Source: Komarekiella atlantica HA4396-MV6 (GTDB lineage: Bacteria; Cyanobacteriota; Cyanobacteriia; Cyanobacteriales; Nostocaceae). Taken from it: a stretch of DNA of 64,000 nucleotides. Location: assembly GCA_019359395.1 (NCBI GenBank), contig JAHHHK010000003.1, positions 248,001-312,000 on the forward strand. The letters are read 5' to 3'. The notes beneath the pieces are model-generated. The model did no database searches, was not told the DNA's origin, and worked only from the letters and a program-made list of their open reading frames with translations. This document shows, in pieces, positions 54,089 through 64,000 of the stretch; the first letter of the stretch is position 1; the number at the start of each line of letters is the position of its first letter. Position numbers and translations under genes: made by a program.

Positions 54089-54171
54089 TTAGGTAAGAAT
54101 AGAGCGTTTTGAGTTTGTTGGTGGATAAACTGTAATTATTTAGGAGACATTTTATCTTGATTATTTCATAT

Positions 54172-54423
54172 TCATGTTTTTTGATTTTGTGACTTAAATC
54201 TACCTGCAATAAACTCTCGCTTACGTAGATGCTTCGTTTTGCGTTTATTAACTCGTTCTCGCCACATCCGAAAACTGGATTCTTTCATTTCCATTTTCAT
54301 TAAGGCAATTACTTCTTTTTCAAGGAGTCCAAACTGAGCCTCAATAGCATCAAAAGGTGTTCTATCTTCCCATGCCATTTCAATGATGCGGTCAATAGTT
54401 TCAGGGTTGAGTTTAGGTATCAT
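54172..54423 (-). CDS. DUF2805 (TIGR03643) family protein
   Basis: 83 residues. The pattern ETIDRIIEMAWEDRTPFDAIE, FGLLEKEVIALMK, SSFRMWRERVNKRKTKH matches DUF2805, a small helix-turn-helix-like family of unknown function found in cyanobacteria and others. The start at ATG 54423 begins right before the domain. ATG 54558 would add a 45-residue leader without conservation. The basic helices suggest nucleic-acid binding. It is divergent from the APC transporter. Confidence 0.8.
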   Translation of the reverse strand: MIPKLNPETIDRIIEMAWEDRTPFDAIEAQFGLLEKEVIALMKMEMKESSFRMWRERVNKRKTKHLRKREFIAGRFKSQNQKT

Positions 54424-54860
54424 TTTTTTGTTTGCAATTGGTAAATTTGAGCTATTGTTCACTTCTAAGGGGATTTTAGTGCTGAAGTTACCACACGCGA
54501 TCGCACTTTGACAGCGGGGTATATTGAGTCTCAGTTCATCTTTAGCATATATAGACATATAGTCGGCTTGGTTATGTTTAGAACAAACTTGGATTTATGT
54601 AAAGATTAAATTTAATCCTGAATGGTATATTTATTATCCCTTATTATTTCTCGATTGCCAGTTCTACTAGCTTCCAGGCAATCCATTTACCTCAAATCAG
54701 ACTAGAGCTACCCTATCTGTAGCTAACTATTAGAAAATATAAAATAGGATGCTCTAACCGTAATAATAAATGATAGTGCTATATCTTTGTAGTTCAAAAT
54801 TTTAATAAACCACGAAAACTCAAATAAATCACCAAGCCGATTGCAACACAACCGTATTTA

Positions 54861-56807
54861 ATGACTAAATCAACTGTTTCAACAAAACGGCTTAGTAAAC
54901 AGTTCATTGACTGGTTACTTGAAGAAGACAGACGAGAAAAGGAAGGGCCTTACCGTAAGGAAGAACCACATCGTCAGCACCCGTGGTGGCAGGTCATGTG
55001 CTTGACTGGTGTAGATTATTTCTCGACCCTTGGTTATCAACCTGGGATTGCGGCACTGGCAGCAGGCGCTCTTTCTCCTCTGGCTACTCTGATTTTGGTT
55101 TTACTAACGCTCTTTGGCGCATTGCCAATCTATCGGCGCATTGCTGCCGAAAGTCCTCACGGAGAAGGGTCGATCGCAATGTTAGAGCATTTGCTCTCCT
55201 GGTGGCAAGGCAAATTACTTGTACTGTGCCTACTTGGGTTTGTGGCAACTGACTTTATCATCACTATTACCCTCTCGGCTGCTGATGCCACAGCACATAT
55301 CATCGAAAATCCGCTGGCCCCAGATTTACTTCATGATCAGACGATCGCTATCACTTTATTATTAGTTGCATTATTAAGCGCAGTTTTCCTGAGAGGTTTC
55401 CGAGAAGCGATCGGTATTGCAGTATTTTTAGTTGCAATTTACCTGCTGTTAAACTTTATTGTGATTAGTATTGGTCTATATCAGATCCTAACTAACTTAG
55501 GAGCGATCGCTCAATGGCAGACTGCACTTTTCGCACGCCATTCTAACCCTTTGATAATAATCGGTATGGCGATCTTGTTATTCCCCAAGCTAGCGCTGGG
55601 ATTGTCAGGCTTTGAGACTGGCGTTACCGTTATGCCTCTGGTAAAAGGTAGCAGCAGCGACACTCAAGCGCATCCCAGAGGACGGATTCGGAATACGCGC
55701 AAACTACTGACTGCTGCTGCTGTAATTATGAGCTTCTTTTTGCTTACCAGCAGCTTGATAACCACTCTACTAATTCCAGCCGCAGAATTTGCCTCTGGAG
55801 GCAAAGCCAACGGACGTGCTTTAGCTTATCTAGCACATCTGTACTTAGGCGATGGCTTTGGCACAATTTACGATCTGAGTACTATTTCGATTCTGTGGTT
55901 TGCAGGTGCATCTGCAATGGCAGGGCTGCTCAATATCGTACCTCGCTATCTGCCACGCTATGGCATGGCACCTAATTGGGCGCTATTAACGCGGCCTTTG
56001 GTGTTAGTCTATACAGCGATCGCCTTTGTCGTGACAATTATCTTCCGGGCAAATGTAGAAGCCCAAGGTGGAGCTTACGCAACTGGTGTACTTGTGTTGA
56101 TCACCTCAGCTGCCTTCGCTGTAACTCTATCAGCTCACCGCCGCACAGAGAAGCAAAGAACACTCCTGTTTGCAACCATCACACTGTTGTTTCTATATAC
56201 AACTGTTGTCAATATTATCGAAAGACCAGAAGGAATTAGAATCGCTGCGTGTTTTATTGGTGCGATCATTTTCACATCGCTGATTTCTCGCGTTTGGCGT
56301 TCAACTGAATTGCGAGTAGAGCAGATCGAATTTGACGATACTGCTCGTCAATTCCTTGCCGAACAAAGTCGGGGGGAAATCCGACTGATTGCTAATCGGT
56401 TGAATGAAGGCGACGTCCAAGAGTATTTTTTAAAAGAGAAAGAAGTGCGCGAGGATAACCATATCCCAGCCAACGATCCAATCCTTTTTCTAGAGATTAT
56501 GGTATCCGATGCTTCAGAATTTGCTGATGTCATCAAAGTAAAAGGAGTGCAAGTTGGTAATTACCGCATCTTACGGGCTGAAAGTGCAGCAGTACCTAAT
56601 GCGATCGCCGCTTTACTGCTCTATATTCGTGATCAAACAGGTAAAATTCCTCATGCTTACTTCGGCTGGGTTGAGGGAAATCCCATACAATACTTACTGC
56701 GTTTTATCTTATTTGGTGAAGGTGATATTGCTGTAGTCACCCGCGAAGTTCTCCGTCGAGCTGAAAAGAATTCCGAAAGGCGTCCTGGCATTCATGTCGG
56801 GGGTTGA
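54861..56807 (+). CDS. APC superfamily amino acid permease-like transporter
   Basis: 648 residues. After a basic, charged N-terminus (about 1-40) come about 12 membrane helices (starting [23 protein letters not shown]). The layout is that of APC superfamily permeases (COG0531-like). A soluble C-terminal region of about 160 residues (from [16 protein letters not shown]) is unusual and may be regulatory. Similar proteins in cyanobacteria are annotated as amino acid transporters, but the substrate is unknown and K+ uptake of the KUP kind is a possible alternative. It is alone, with about 300 AT-rich bases before it. Confidence 0.8.
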   Translation: MTKSTVSTKRLSKQFIDWLLEEDRREKEGPYRKEEPHRQHPWWQVMCLTGVDYFSTLGYQPGIAALAAGALSPLATLILVLLTLFGALPIYRRIAAESPHGEGSIAMLEHLLSWWQGKLLVLCLLGFVATDFIITITLSAADATAHIIENPLAPDLLHDQTIAITLLLVALLSAVFLRGFREAIGIAVFLVAIYLLLNFIVISIGLYQILTNLGAIAQWQTALFARHSNPLIIIGMAILLFPKLALGLSGFETGVTVMPLVKGSSSDTQAHPRGRIRNTRKLLTAAAVIMSFFLLTSSLITTLLIPAAEFASGGKANGRALAYLAHLYLGDGFGTIYDLSTISILWFAGASAMAGLLNIVPRYLPRYGMAPNWALLTRPLVLVYTAIAFVVTIIFRANVEAQGGAYATGVLVLITSAAFAVTLSAHRRTEKQRTLLFATITLLFLYTTVVNIIERPEGIRIAACFIGAIIFTSLISRVWRSTELRVEQIEFDDTARQFLAEQSRGEIRLIANRLNEGDVQEYFLKEKEVREDNHIPANDPILFLEIMVSDASEFADVIKVKGVQVGNYRILRAESAAVPNAIAALLLYIRDQTGKIPHAYFGWVEGNPIQYLLRFILFGEGDIAVVTREVLRRAEKNSERRPGIHVGG

Positions 56808-57098
56808 GAAAGGCTAGGCTGCAACTAGCAACCCAGAAGAAGGCTTCAAAATACTGGCTAAACTTGATATTTTGACAAAATAGAGTTTGTGGCGCAACTG
56901 GCGACGCCGAATAGCCCGTTGTAGACATCGCCTGTTTTAAAACTATTACCACCAAGTGCGTAGAAGCTCTGCTTCTTGTCGTCAGACATCGCTTAAACTG
57001 TTGGTGGAAGCCGTTAGCACCACCTAGAAAACCGACTATAGTCGAAAAGTTGAGGAATATATTTAAAATTAAAACATATAGATAACTGCAAAAAAGGT

Positions 57099-57482
57099 AT
57101 GATTAATTTTACCCCTTCAACAAGTTCTGATACTGATACTTCTAAGCTAAGTTATGGTGTGCTAGTTGAACATGAGCAAGATGGTAGATTTAGTGCAGTG
57201 GTGCTAGGATTATCAGACTGTAAAAGTTCAGGCAAAACTGAAAATGAAGCTCTGGAGAATTTACAGCAGCTTTTGCAAAAACGTTTACAGAATTCAAAAA
57301 TAGTTGCTTTAGAAATAGATTTTCCCCAAACTGATAATCCTTGGATGAAAGTAGCTGGTATGTACAAGGATAATCCACTTTTTGATGAGGTACTGGCTGA
57401 GATAGAGGCAGAACGCCGTAAAGTTGACGCAGAAATGGAGGAATATTATAGACAAATCGATGTAGAATCCGAGGTAAAGTGA
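57099..57482 (+). CDS. HicB-like antitoxin
   Basis: 127 residues. The segment YGVLVEHEQDGRFSAVVLGLSDCKSSGKTENEALENLQQLLQKRL is the HicB partial-RNase-H-like fold (beta-beta-alpha). A charged helical C-terminus (FDEVLAEIEAERRKVDAEMEE) replaces the usual DNA-binding domain. The stop overlaps the start of the PIN toxin (GTGA), so the two form an operon and this should be its antitoxin. Its helical tail probably wraps the toxin as VapB tails do. HicB antitoxins usually pair with HicA, so the pairing is unconventional. Confidence 0.8.
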   Translation: MINFTPSTSSDTDTSKLSYGVLVEHEQDGRFSAVVLGLSDCKSSGKTENEALENLQQLLQKRLQNSKIVALEIDFPQTDNPWMKVAGMYKDNPLFDEVLAEIEAERRKVDAEMEEYYRQIDVESEVK

Positions 57483-57913
57483 CTGTTATTTGGGTGCTGG
57501 ATACCGACCATTTATCACTTTTTCAGAGAGAACATCCAACTGTTAAACAGCGTATTAATCAAATTAATTTTGCGAATACAGCTATAACAGTTGTGACATT
57601 GGAAGAACAAATGAAAGGATGGCTGAATGTTATTAATAGGTATAACGATCAACCTTACCAATCTGAAAAACTGATATTGGCTTACAAAGGATTAAGAGAT
57701 GGGGTGGAATACCTCAACAAGCTGAAATTACTTAACTTTGACCTATCTGCCTACAATTGTTATCAAGAATTAGTTAGCCAGAAAATTCGTATAGGTACGA
57801 GAGATTTACGTATTGCTGCCATTACACTTTCCGTAGAGGGTGTTTTGGTGACACGCAATACTAAAGATTTTGCCAAAGTCCCTAATTTACAAATAGAAGA
57901 TTGGACAATTTAA
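57479..57913 (+). CDS. PIN-domain toxin (VapC-like)
   Basis: 144 residues. Catalytic acidic residues are D8/D10 (VLDTDHLSL), E42/E43 (TLEEQMKG), D109 (GTRDLRIAA) and D130 (RNTKDFAKVP). The start is GTG 57479, overlapping the antitoxin stop by four bases. It is a probable RNase toxin of the VapC type. It differs clearly from the PIN toxin at 355. The module is followed by fragments of another one. Confidence 0.87.
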   Translation: MTVIWVLDTDHLSLFQREHPTVKQRINQINFANTAITVVTLEEQMKGWLNVINRYNDQPYQSEKLILAYKGLRDGVEYLNKLKLLNFDLSAYNCYQELVSQKIRIGTRDLRIAAITLSVEGVLVTRNTKDFAKVPNLQIEDWTI

Positions 57914-57931
57914 AGTAATTATTTTGGTTAA

Positions 57932-58095
57932 GAAAAATCATTTCCAAAAAAAGACATAATTGATGAATTGACTGAAAATCCAGTTCAAGTGAATGGTGTA
58001 CTCAGCTGTGAGGAAATTTACAGTCGCTAGTTATGACTGCTAATACATACTTTATTGATACGAATGTTTGGCTCTATCGTTTATTTGCAGGATGA
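57932..58095 (+). pseudogene. Remnant of a second VapBC-type toxin-antitoxin module
   Basis: Frame 57932-58030 encodes only the tail of an antitoxin (KKDIIDELTENPVQVNG and CEEIYSR before TAG), like the C-termini of VapB antitoxins. Two bases later, ATG 58033 starts MTANTYFIDTNVWLYRLFAG, the N-terminus of a PIN domain with its first Asp in FIDTNVW, but it ends at TGA 58093. The rest of both genes is missing. It is a truncated module. Confidence 0.7.
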
Positions 58096-58129
58096 ACAAT
58101 CGTGTAACGGCGTTCATCCTGTTCGCTGA

Positions 58130-59443
58130 TTACTGATTTGCTTTCCAGTTTGCCAAGTCAGTCAAAGAGCGATCGCGATAACGTCCGTAACGCTCCTGTT
58201 TGTTTTTGATTTTCGCACCAAGTTCTGGAAAAACCCCAAAGTTGGGCGGCATTGGTTGGAAATGCTTGGGTGAAGCAGAACTAATAAATTCAAACAACGC
58301 CCCCATCATTGTTGTTGGTGGTAAAACCAATGGTTCTTTACCTAAAGCTAATCTTGCAGCATTTCTGCCAGCTAAACAACCACCCGCTGCCGCTGCGGTA
58401 TAGCCTTCAGTCCCAATCAACTGCCCAGCAGCGAGCAAAGTTGGACGCTGTTTAAATTGTAGGGTAGAATGCATTAACTGAGGAGCGTTGATAAAGGTAT
58501 TACGATGCATCACGCCCAATCGTACAAATTCAGCATTTTCTAAACCTGGAATCAGCTGGAATATTCGCTTTTGCTCACCCCAACGCAGATTAGTTTGAAA
58601 TCCTACCATATTCCACAGTTGACCTGCTTTGTCTTCTTGTCGTAACTGTACTACAGCATAAGGACGCTCCCCAGTGCGACTATCAGATAGCCCCACTGGT
58701 TTTAGGGGGCCGTAACGCATTGTGTCTTCTCCCCGTTGTGCCAGTTCTTCAATAGGTAGACACGCTTCAAAAAATTTTGCTGTTTCCCGTTCAAAATCTT
58801 TGAGTTCTGTTTGTTCTGCTTTAGATAATTCTTCCCAAAACCGCAAGTACTGCTCTTTATTCATTGGGCAGTTGAGATAAGCGGCTTCACCTTTGTCGTA
58901 GCGGGATGCCATAAAGGCAATATCACGGTTAATCGATTCTCCCACGATAATTGGGCTAGCTGCATCGAAAAAGCTAAGATATTCCATCCCCGTCAAGCGG
59001 CGCAAATCTTCTGCTAAGTCGGGACTGGTTAAGGGGCCAGTTGCCAAAACTACAATTCCTTCAGGAATGCTCTGCACTTCGCCCCTACGGAATTCAATTA
59101 AAGGATGACGAGATAAAGTTTGGGTCAAGTCTTGCCCAAATTGTCCCCTGTCTACGGCTAGCGCTCCACCAGCAGGAACGGCATGTTCATCAGCTTTAGA
59201 AATAACTATAGAACCAAGTTGGCGCAATTCTTCGTGCAATAATCCAGCGGCGCGATCGCTTGCCATTGCCCCAAAGGAATTACTACACACCAATTCTGCC
59301 AGATGCTCTGTATGATGAGCAGGACTGAAGCGTTTTGGACGCATTTCATGCAGAATCACCGACACTCCAGCTTGAGCGATTTGCCAAGCTGCTTCTGTTC
59401 CAGCTAGTCCACCTCCAATTACTTGTATCGGTTGTTGATCCAT
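58130..59443 (-). CDS. trmFO: tRNA (uracil-5-)-methyltransferase TrmFO
   Basis: 437 residues from ATG 59443. This folate- and FAD-dependent enzyme makes m5U54 in the T loop of tRNAs. The FAD motif [18 protein letters not shown] opens the protein. Then come [22 protein letters not shown] (containing the catalytic Cys region), [11 protein letters not shown], and [21 protein letters not shown] near the end. The in-frame sequence up to 59506 lacks family similarity and is left out. It is a single gene between the toxin-antitoxin region and an FAD oxidoreductase. Confidence 0.95.
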   Translation of the reverse strand: MDQQPIQVIGGGLAGTEAAWQIAQAGVSVILHEMRPKRFSPAHHTEHLAELVCSNSFGAMASDRAAGLLHEELRQLGSIVISKADEHAVPAGGALAVDRGQFGQDLTQTLSRHPLIEFRRGEVQSIPEGIVVLATGPLTSPDLAEDLRRLTGMEYLSFFDAASPIIVGESINRDIAFMASRYDKGEAAYLNCPMNKEQYLRFWEELSKAEQTELKDFERETAKFFEACLPIEELAQRGEDTMRYGPLKPVGLSDSRTGERPYAVVQLRQEDKAGQLWNMVGFQTNLRWGEQKRIFQLIPGLENAEFVRLGVMHRNTFINAPQLMHSTLQFKQRPTLLAAGQLIGTEGYTAAAAGGCLAGRNAARLALGKEPLVLPPTTMMGALFEFISSASPKHFQPMPPNFGVFPELGAKIKNKQERYGRYRDRSLTDLANWKANQ

Positions 59444-59680
59444 AGTTAATTTTTTAGTTACTAGTTTCGTTAAAAATAATTGCTGGGAATGTCTGTATAT
59501 CAACAATCATAAGATAATTCTTTATCAGATAGACATTGTGAATCAGCTGCTTGAGAGTCGCTCAGGTAATCATCAAGAGCCTTGGCGATCGCAAGTCCAG
59601 TAGATATGAGTCAGCTTATTAGCCAATGAGAGAGCGATCGCCTGTCCAAAACTGAGATTATTTGTCCGAAATTCTTCAAA

Positions 59681-60976
59681 TTATAAAAACGATTTTTTCA
59701 TAAATTCGTTCACATGATGGACAACTGTATTGTTATTAAGCGTATCGCTCACAAACTGTGAATTATTAAGAATCAAAAAATCTTCGTGTTCAGTAGCAAT
59801 TTTAGGAACCAATTTTGAGTAATTTAAGACCTGCAACGGTTGGATTTTTGTGGCACGATTAATGTGTGCTACTACGATGTCATCTGTATTGATATCTGGG
59901 AAGATCAAACGTAGTCCTTGGAAAAACATCTTTAGTAATTCATCATCCGATTTTTGAAAAAGCGGATCTTTGAAATGTATGTATTTTGGAAAATAGGTTA
60001 TATGTAGTCCTGCTGTCTCCTTTAAGGAAACTAAGTTACTCATCCCAATTACTCCTGTAAAAGGAATACGTTGGTCTGCAAGATTCACTACGTAATAAGG
60101 AACTAATGGTTTACGGGTAATCAGTGCCATGCAAATGACACCTAAATATTCCACTTTGTCGCTTGTACCTGCAACATTTACCAAATCTGGAGCTGTAATA
60201 TGTTGTAGAAGATTGACTGGCCCAGTAAAAATTGCTTTGTCAAAATGCTCTTTTACACCATTGTGTTCAATCCACATCCCGCCCTCTGCACAAGGTGCAA
60301 TGTATTCAACTGTCGCACCTGTGCAGATATTACCGCCAGCAGCAGTAATTAATTTTTCTAACTGGTCAAAAACAGTCTTGTAACCGCCCTCAACATAACC
60401 AAGTTGTTCTTTATGCAAAGATGAATCACGGGCTGAGAACAGACGTTTGATATAAGCCCAAATAAAAACAGCTGAGACACGCTTATAGTTTTCCCCAACT
60501 TTGGCTAATAACAAAGGTTTCCAAAGCTTTTCGTACGTATTCCTGCCTGAAAGTTTCAAAAGCCAATCTTCAACAGGAATTTTCTCAAGTTTAAGCCAGT
60601 TTTTGATTCGTGAACCATACAACAGAGTGATTGCTAAGCGCATCTTTCCGATCAGAGTCAGCGGTGGAAAGCGCAGAAACTCTATAGTATTACTAATCGA
60701 ATACAATTTCTGATCTATATAGCATCCTGTGAGAGTTGGACGCCAACGCAGCTTGTCCCCCAGTCCAATTTCTTTAATAAAATTGATTAAGTCTTTATCT
60801 GACGGTAAGATGACATGATAAAAACGATCCCAAACAAAGGGGCCGTAATCATAATGAGTAGTAAGTCCACCGAGTTGCTTGTTGCTCTCAAAGACAGTTA
60901 TTTTATGACCTTGTTGTGAAAGACGGTAGGCTAAAGCTAACCCCATCATTCCGCCGCCGATAATGCCAATATTCAT
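59681..60976 (-). CDS. FAD-dependent oxidoreductase (amine oxidase/HemY-like)
   Basis: 431 residues. The N-terminal Rossmann motif MNIGIIGGGMMGLALAYRL, the VFESNKQLGGLTTHYDYGP strand and the C-terminal substrate domain are those of the COG1232 protoporphyrinogen-oxidase-like family. Related genes occur in polysaccharide or carotenoid loci and act on unknown substrates. There are no pathway neighbours. The start ATG 60976 is directly before the FAD motif. A long AT-rich gap lies upstream. Confidence 0.85.
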   Translation of the reverse strand: MNIGIIGGGMMGLALAYRLSQQGHKITVFESNKQLGGLTTHYDYGPFVWDRFYHVILPSDKDLINFIKEIGLGDKLRWRPTLTGCYIDQKLYSISNTIEFLRFPPLTLIGKMRLAITLLYGSRIKNWLKLEKIPVEDWLLKLSGRNTYEKLWKPLLLAKVGENYKRVSAVFIWAYIKRLFSARDSSLHKEQLGYVEGGYKTVFDQLEKLITAAGGNICTGATVEYIAPCAEGGMWIEHNGVKEHFDKAIFTGPVNLLQHITAPDLVNVAGTSDKVEYLGVICMALITRKPLVPYYVVNLADQRIPFTGVIGMSNLVSLKETAGLHITYFPKYIHFKDPLFQKSDDELLKMFFQGLRLIFPDINTDDIVVAHINRATKIQPLQVLNYSKLVPKIATEHEDFLILNNSQFVSDTLNNNTVVHHVNEFMKKSFL

Positions 60977-61896
60977 ATATTTGATAGTAGAGTTAAAAAC
61001 GTTTCAACAGGCTCACAGACTAATCTGCAAGCTATGGTAATAGAAGGGGTGGTTAATTAATAATTTATACTCGTTCGAGTTTATATAGGCTCTCTTTTTT
61101 TGACACAGTAAATTCTTAATAAATGAGTATAATTTAATACATACGTAAAGTAGATGGCTTAATCTGATAGTCAAATGCTTTCTTCATTTTTTCTCATTAT
61201 ATGTAGTTTTTGACTAGGTAACTATGTTGAAAATTTATTGTTACATGTAATTATCTACTAGATTACCACGAGAAAACGATGTTTCAAATTGACTGTTATA
61301 CTTCATCAAAAATTTATCTATTAATAATATCCTTAAACCAAATCTTCACAAAATAGATATTGTGTTATATATAAATTTTTATGTGTGAAATACTGTACCT
61401 TTATTCGCAGTTAATATTATAAATATAAGAGCAAATAAGTGGTAAGTTTCAACAGCAAACTAAACTTTTATCAAAGCTCTATTGATATTAACTTTAATAA
61501 GGCATTTTTGGGTATTGTATACGGCAGCTTATTCGTGGTGAAGATTGATAAAACAAACTACTCTGTAATGGGGCGTTAGATAACCTAAAAACTTCTCAAA
61601 TGAAAATACTGAATATAGTCTATTAACGGTCATAAAAGCAGCATCAACGGCTATTTAAACTATACAAACAGAGAGGCGATCGCCTTTATTTTTCAGTACA
61701 TGAGTAATTTTTGGTAATATAAAGTCTTTTGTATTACTTAATTGCGTCCATTTTCACTGTGTACCCATTACTATTAAAGTAATTACTACAATTTATCCCC
61801 TAGGAAATTCAACTTCCTAGCTTAAATCTTTGAGTTACGTGTAATTTAATCCCAATATTTTGAGTTTGAGATAAAATTAGATCGTAGTAAGTATTA
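60977..61896. other. 920-base AT-rich intergenic region
   Basis: No reading frame with family features. A palindrome ACTCG-TT-CGAGT lies at about 61069-61080. The sequence is AT-rich throughout. It may carry promoters on both sides, or an unrecognised RNA, but nothing more can be supported. Confidence 0.45.
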
Positions 61897-62151
61897 TTAT
61901 CTAGTTGTTCTTGGTGGTTTTCCTGTAGCTTCAGTTTGTTTATACTCATTCTTCTGCAAAAGTCTGTTAGTGCTGATGAGCACAACAATCAACAGCACAA
62001 GTTGGATCTGCCAAGGTGCTAATACCAAACTTAAAATCAAGCTAATAACTGCAAACACATCTGCAAGGTAAGCGATTTCATCATTACGCTTTTTAAATAA
62101 ATAGCCCGTTACTAAAGCAGTACACAGTGGAATCAAAAAAAACAAAGGCAT
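61897..62151 (-). CDS. Small membrane protein
   Basis: 84 residues. Two hydrophobic segments (about 2-19, and about 29-60 split by a short LAPW turn) and a hydrophilic basic tail ending GKPPRTTR. The start MPLFFLIPLC at ATG 62151 is clean. It resembles small conserved cyanobacterial membrane proteins of unknown function. It is divergent from tex. Confidence 0.65.
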   Translation of the reverse strand: MPLFFLIPLCTALVTGYLFKKRNDEIAYLADVFAVISLILSLVLAPWQIQLVLLIVVLISTNRLLQKNEYKQTEATGKPPRTTR

Positions 62152-62396
62152 TTATAATAACCTCTGAACTAAAGTCCGAAGGGTTTATCAAACAGATTGA
62201 TACTGTTTGGAGAATCGTGGTTTATTTTACCTCCAAGAAGGTTTTAGGTACAATACTCCATTTGAAATAACAGTGTAATTATTTGAGATTACGCAATCAT
62301 CTGGTAGATTAGCTTAAAACTTTAGGGTTGCGCCAAAAGGACGATCTAGCATATTACCTTTAGGAGTAGCATTTTCAATTTATATTTAGACACCCG

Positions 62397-64000
62397 ATGC
62401 TGAACATTCCTCAATTCCTAGCAACTGAACTAAATCTCAAACCCCATCAGGTGCAAAACGCGTTAGAACTTTTGGCGGAGGGTGCAACAATTCCCTTCAT
62501 TGCACGTTACCGCAAAGAGCGCACTAATGAAATGAATGAAGTGCAACTACGCGATTTGGCTGATAGGTATACTTACTTAACAGAATTAGAAGAACGGAAA
62601 TCGGTGATTTTAAATGCGATCGCTGAACAAGGTAAACTCACAGATGAACTCAAAACGAAAATCACATCCTGTTTACAAAAAACTGAACTTGAGGATTTAT
62701 ACTTACCCTATCGACCAAAACGACGCACTCGCGCCACTATCGCCAGAGAAAAAGGACTCGAACCCCTGGCGGAGTTGATTAAATCACTGAATGCGAAAAA
62801 TACTGTATCGGTTTCATTAACCGAGGAAGCAGCCAAGTATATTTCAGAAACCCAGGGAGTCAAAACAGCAGAGGAAGCACTCAAAGGTGCTGCTGATATC
62901 TTAGCGGAAGAAGTGGCAGAAAAAGCTGAATTACGCGCATATATCCGCGAATATCTTTTAGATGAAGGTGTATTCGTTTCTCGTATCAAAGATGATTATC
63001 CCGAAGGTACAACTAAATTCGAGATGTATCGTAACTATCAAATTAAGGTAAAAAATATTGCTCCCCACAATATGCTGGCGTTGTGTCGGGGTGAAACCGA
63101 GAAAGTATTAAACTTTGAAATTATCTTCGATGAGGATGTAGTACTTTCGTATTTGGAAACGCAAGAGATAAAAACGAAAGTCCGTACAGTTCGGGATTTT
63201 TACCAAGCGATGCTAAAAGATGCATTCAACCGTCTGATGAAAGCTTCCTTGACGGGGGAAGTGATTTCTGAGGTAAAAACCTATGCAGATATTGAATCCA
63301 TCAAGACATTTGAAGCTAATTTGCGGGAGTTGCTGCTATCTGCACCAGCAGGGATGAAACCAACCCTAGCAATAGATCCCGGATTTAGAACTGGGTGTAA
63401 AGTTGCAGTACTCGATCAAACGGGGAAATTTTTGGAATACCAAGCGGTGTTTCCTCACCAAGCGGCTGAGCAAAGATTAAAAGCTGCACAAACCATCAAA
63501 AATTTGATTGAAAAGTACAAGATTGAGTTAATTGCTATTGGTAATGGTACAGCATCCCGCGAGACAGAGGAATTTGTTACCGAACTGCTGCAAACTACAG
63601 AAAGTAAACCCATTAAGGTGATGGTGAATGAGTCTGGCGCATCTATATATTCTGCTAGCAAAGTAGCACTAGAAGAGTTTCCCGATTTAGATGTTACCGT
63701 GCGCGGCGCAATTAGTATCGGTCGCCGCTTGCAAGATCCCTTGGCGGAACTCGTGAAAATCGATCCCAAATCGATTGGCGTAGGACAATACCAACACGAT
63801 GTTGATCAAAAGTTGTTGAAGAAAAAGTTGGATGAAACTGTAGAAAGTTGTGTTAACTACGTTGGTGTGGACTTAAACACTGCTTCTAAGGAACTTTTGA
63901 CTTCCGTCTCTGGGATTACAGGAACGGTTGCTAATAATATTGTCGCTTATCGTAACCAGCATGGAGCCTTTAAAAATCGCCGACAACTCTTGAAGGTTGC
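62397..64000 (+). CDS. tex: Tex-type RNA-binding transcription accessory protein (partial, 3' end off window)
   Basis: At least 534 codons, open to the last base. MLNIPQFLATELNLKPHQVQ opens the Tex N-terminal domain, with EGATIPFIARYRKERT and EDLYLPYRPKRRTRATIA as hallmarks. A YqgF-like domain follows from about 320 (LAIDPGFRTGCKVAVLDQTG, IAIGNGTASRETE). A helix-hairpin-helix begins near 495 (LTSVSGITGTVANNIVAYRN). The C-terminal S1 RNA-binding domain should lie beyond 64000. Tex binds nucleic acids and affects transcription and translation; in bacteria it acts in stress tolerance. Plus-strand ATG 62397 gives the standard N-terminus. Confidence 0.95.
   Translation, partial: MLNIPQFLATELNLKPHQVQNALELLAEGATIPFIARYRKERTNEMNEVQLRDLADRYTYLTELEERKSVILNAIAEQGKLTDELKTKITSCLQKTELEDLYLPYRPKRRTRATIAREKGLEPLAELIKSLNAKNTVSVSLTEEAAKYISETQGVKTAEEALKGAADILAEEVAEKAELRAYIREYLLDEGVFVSRIKDDYPEGTTKFEMYRNYQIKVKNIAPHNMLALCRGETEKVLNFEIIFDEDVVLSYLETQEIKTKVRTVRDFYQAMLKDAFNRLMKASLTGEVISEVKTYADIESIKTFEANLRELLLSAPAGMKPTLAIDPGFRTGCKVAVLDQTGKFLEYQAVFPHQAAEQRLKAAQTIKNLIEKYKIELIAIGNGTASRETEEFVTELLQTTESKPIKVMVNESGASIYSASKVALEEFPDLDVTVRGAISIGRRLQDPLAELVKIDPKSIGVGQYQHDVDQKLLKKKLDETVESCVNYVGVDLNTASKELLTSVSGITGTVANNIVAYRNQHGAFKNRRQLLKV

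Overview
The window is chromosomal DNA from a filamentous, Nostoc/Anabaena-type cyanobacterium. Evidence: the HIP1 octamer GCGATCGC occurs about once per kb; psbU, btpA, a DUF3120 gene, a TIGR03279-type radical-SAM gene and a cyanobacterial LexA box are present; and short tandem heptamer-type repeats plus GC-rich interspersed repeats typical of Nostoc fill many gaps.

Layout. 1-6 kb: a toxin-antitoxin pair whose antitoxin carries a nonsense codon, an aldo/keto reductase, a Uma2 gene, a CrhR-type RNA helicase and rimO. 6-20 kb: btpA, a VKOR-thioredoxin fusion, a CHASE2-PAS-GGDEF cyclase, a small secreted protein, nadB (with an in-frame repeat insertion), psbU, DUF3120, uppP and a PDZ/radical-SAM protein. 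19.5-31 kb: a large secreted GHL10-type protein, a MITE-like element, then a signalling cluster (CBS-multi-PAS histidine kinase, REC-EAL phosphodiesterase, REC-histidine kinase), a sorbosone-dehydrogenase-like lipoprotein and a cupin. 31.5-35 kb: a HEAT-repeat protein, a GNAT, two small membrane proteins and an AmpG-like transporter.

35.3-49.8 kb is a DNA phosphorothioation (Dnd) defence island. dndC, dndD, dndE and a dnd-associated methyltransferase run leftwards. dndB is divergent from dndC. To the right, on the minus strand, lie an HNH nuclease with an apparent sulfur-binding domain (it abuts dndB tail to tail), dnd-associated protein 4, two Uma2 nuclease-fold genes, an SMC/Rad50-like ATPase, a 57-codon gene whose stop overlaps the ATPase start (ATGA), and the dnd-linked helicase 'restriction enzyme'. 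There is no dndA and no recognisable dndFGH, so the restriction side is not the classical one. HIP1 is strongly thinned across the island, which fits horizontal acquisition.

49.9-64 kb: lexA with a matching upstream LexA box, argF, tRNA-Thr(UGU), a DUF2795 gene, trxA, a second MITE with a TTA target duplication, a DUF2805 gene, an APC transporter, a HicB-like/PIN toxin-antitoxin pair followed by the remnant of another, trmFO, an FAD oxidoreductase, a small membrane protein, and the 5' part of tex, which runs off the window end.

The most unusual content is the Dnd island: PT modification genes sit beside a probable PT-reading nuclease and a compact ATPase/small-protein/helicase module that looks functionally undefined.
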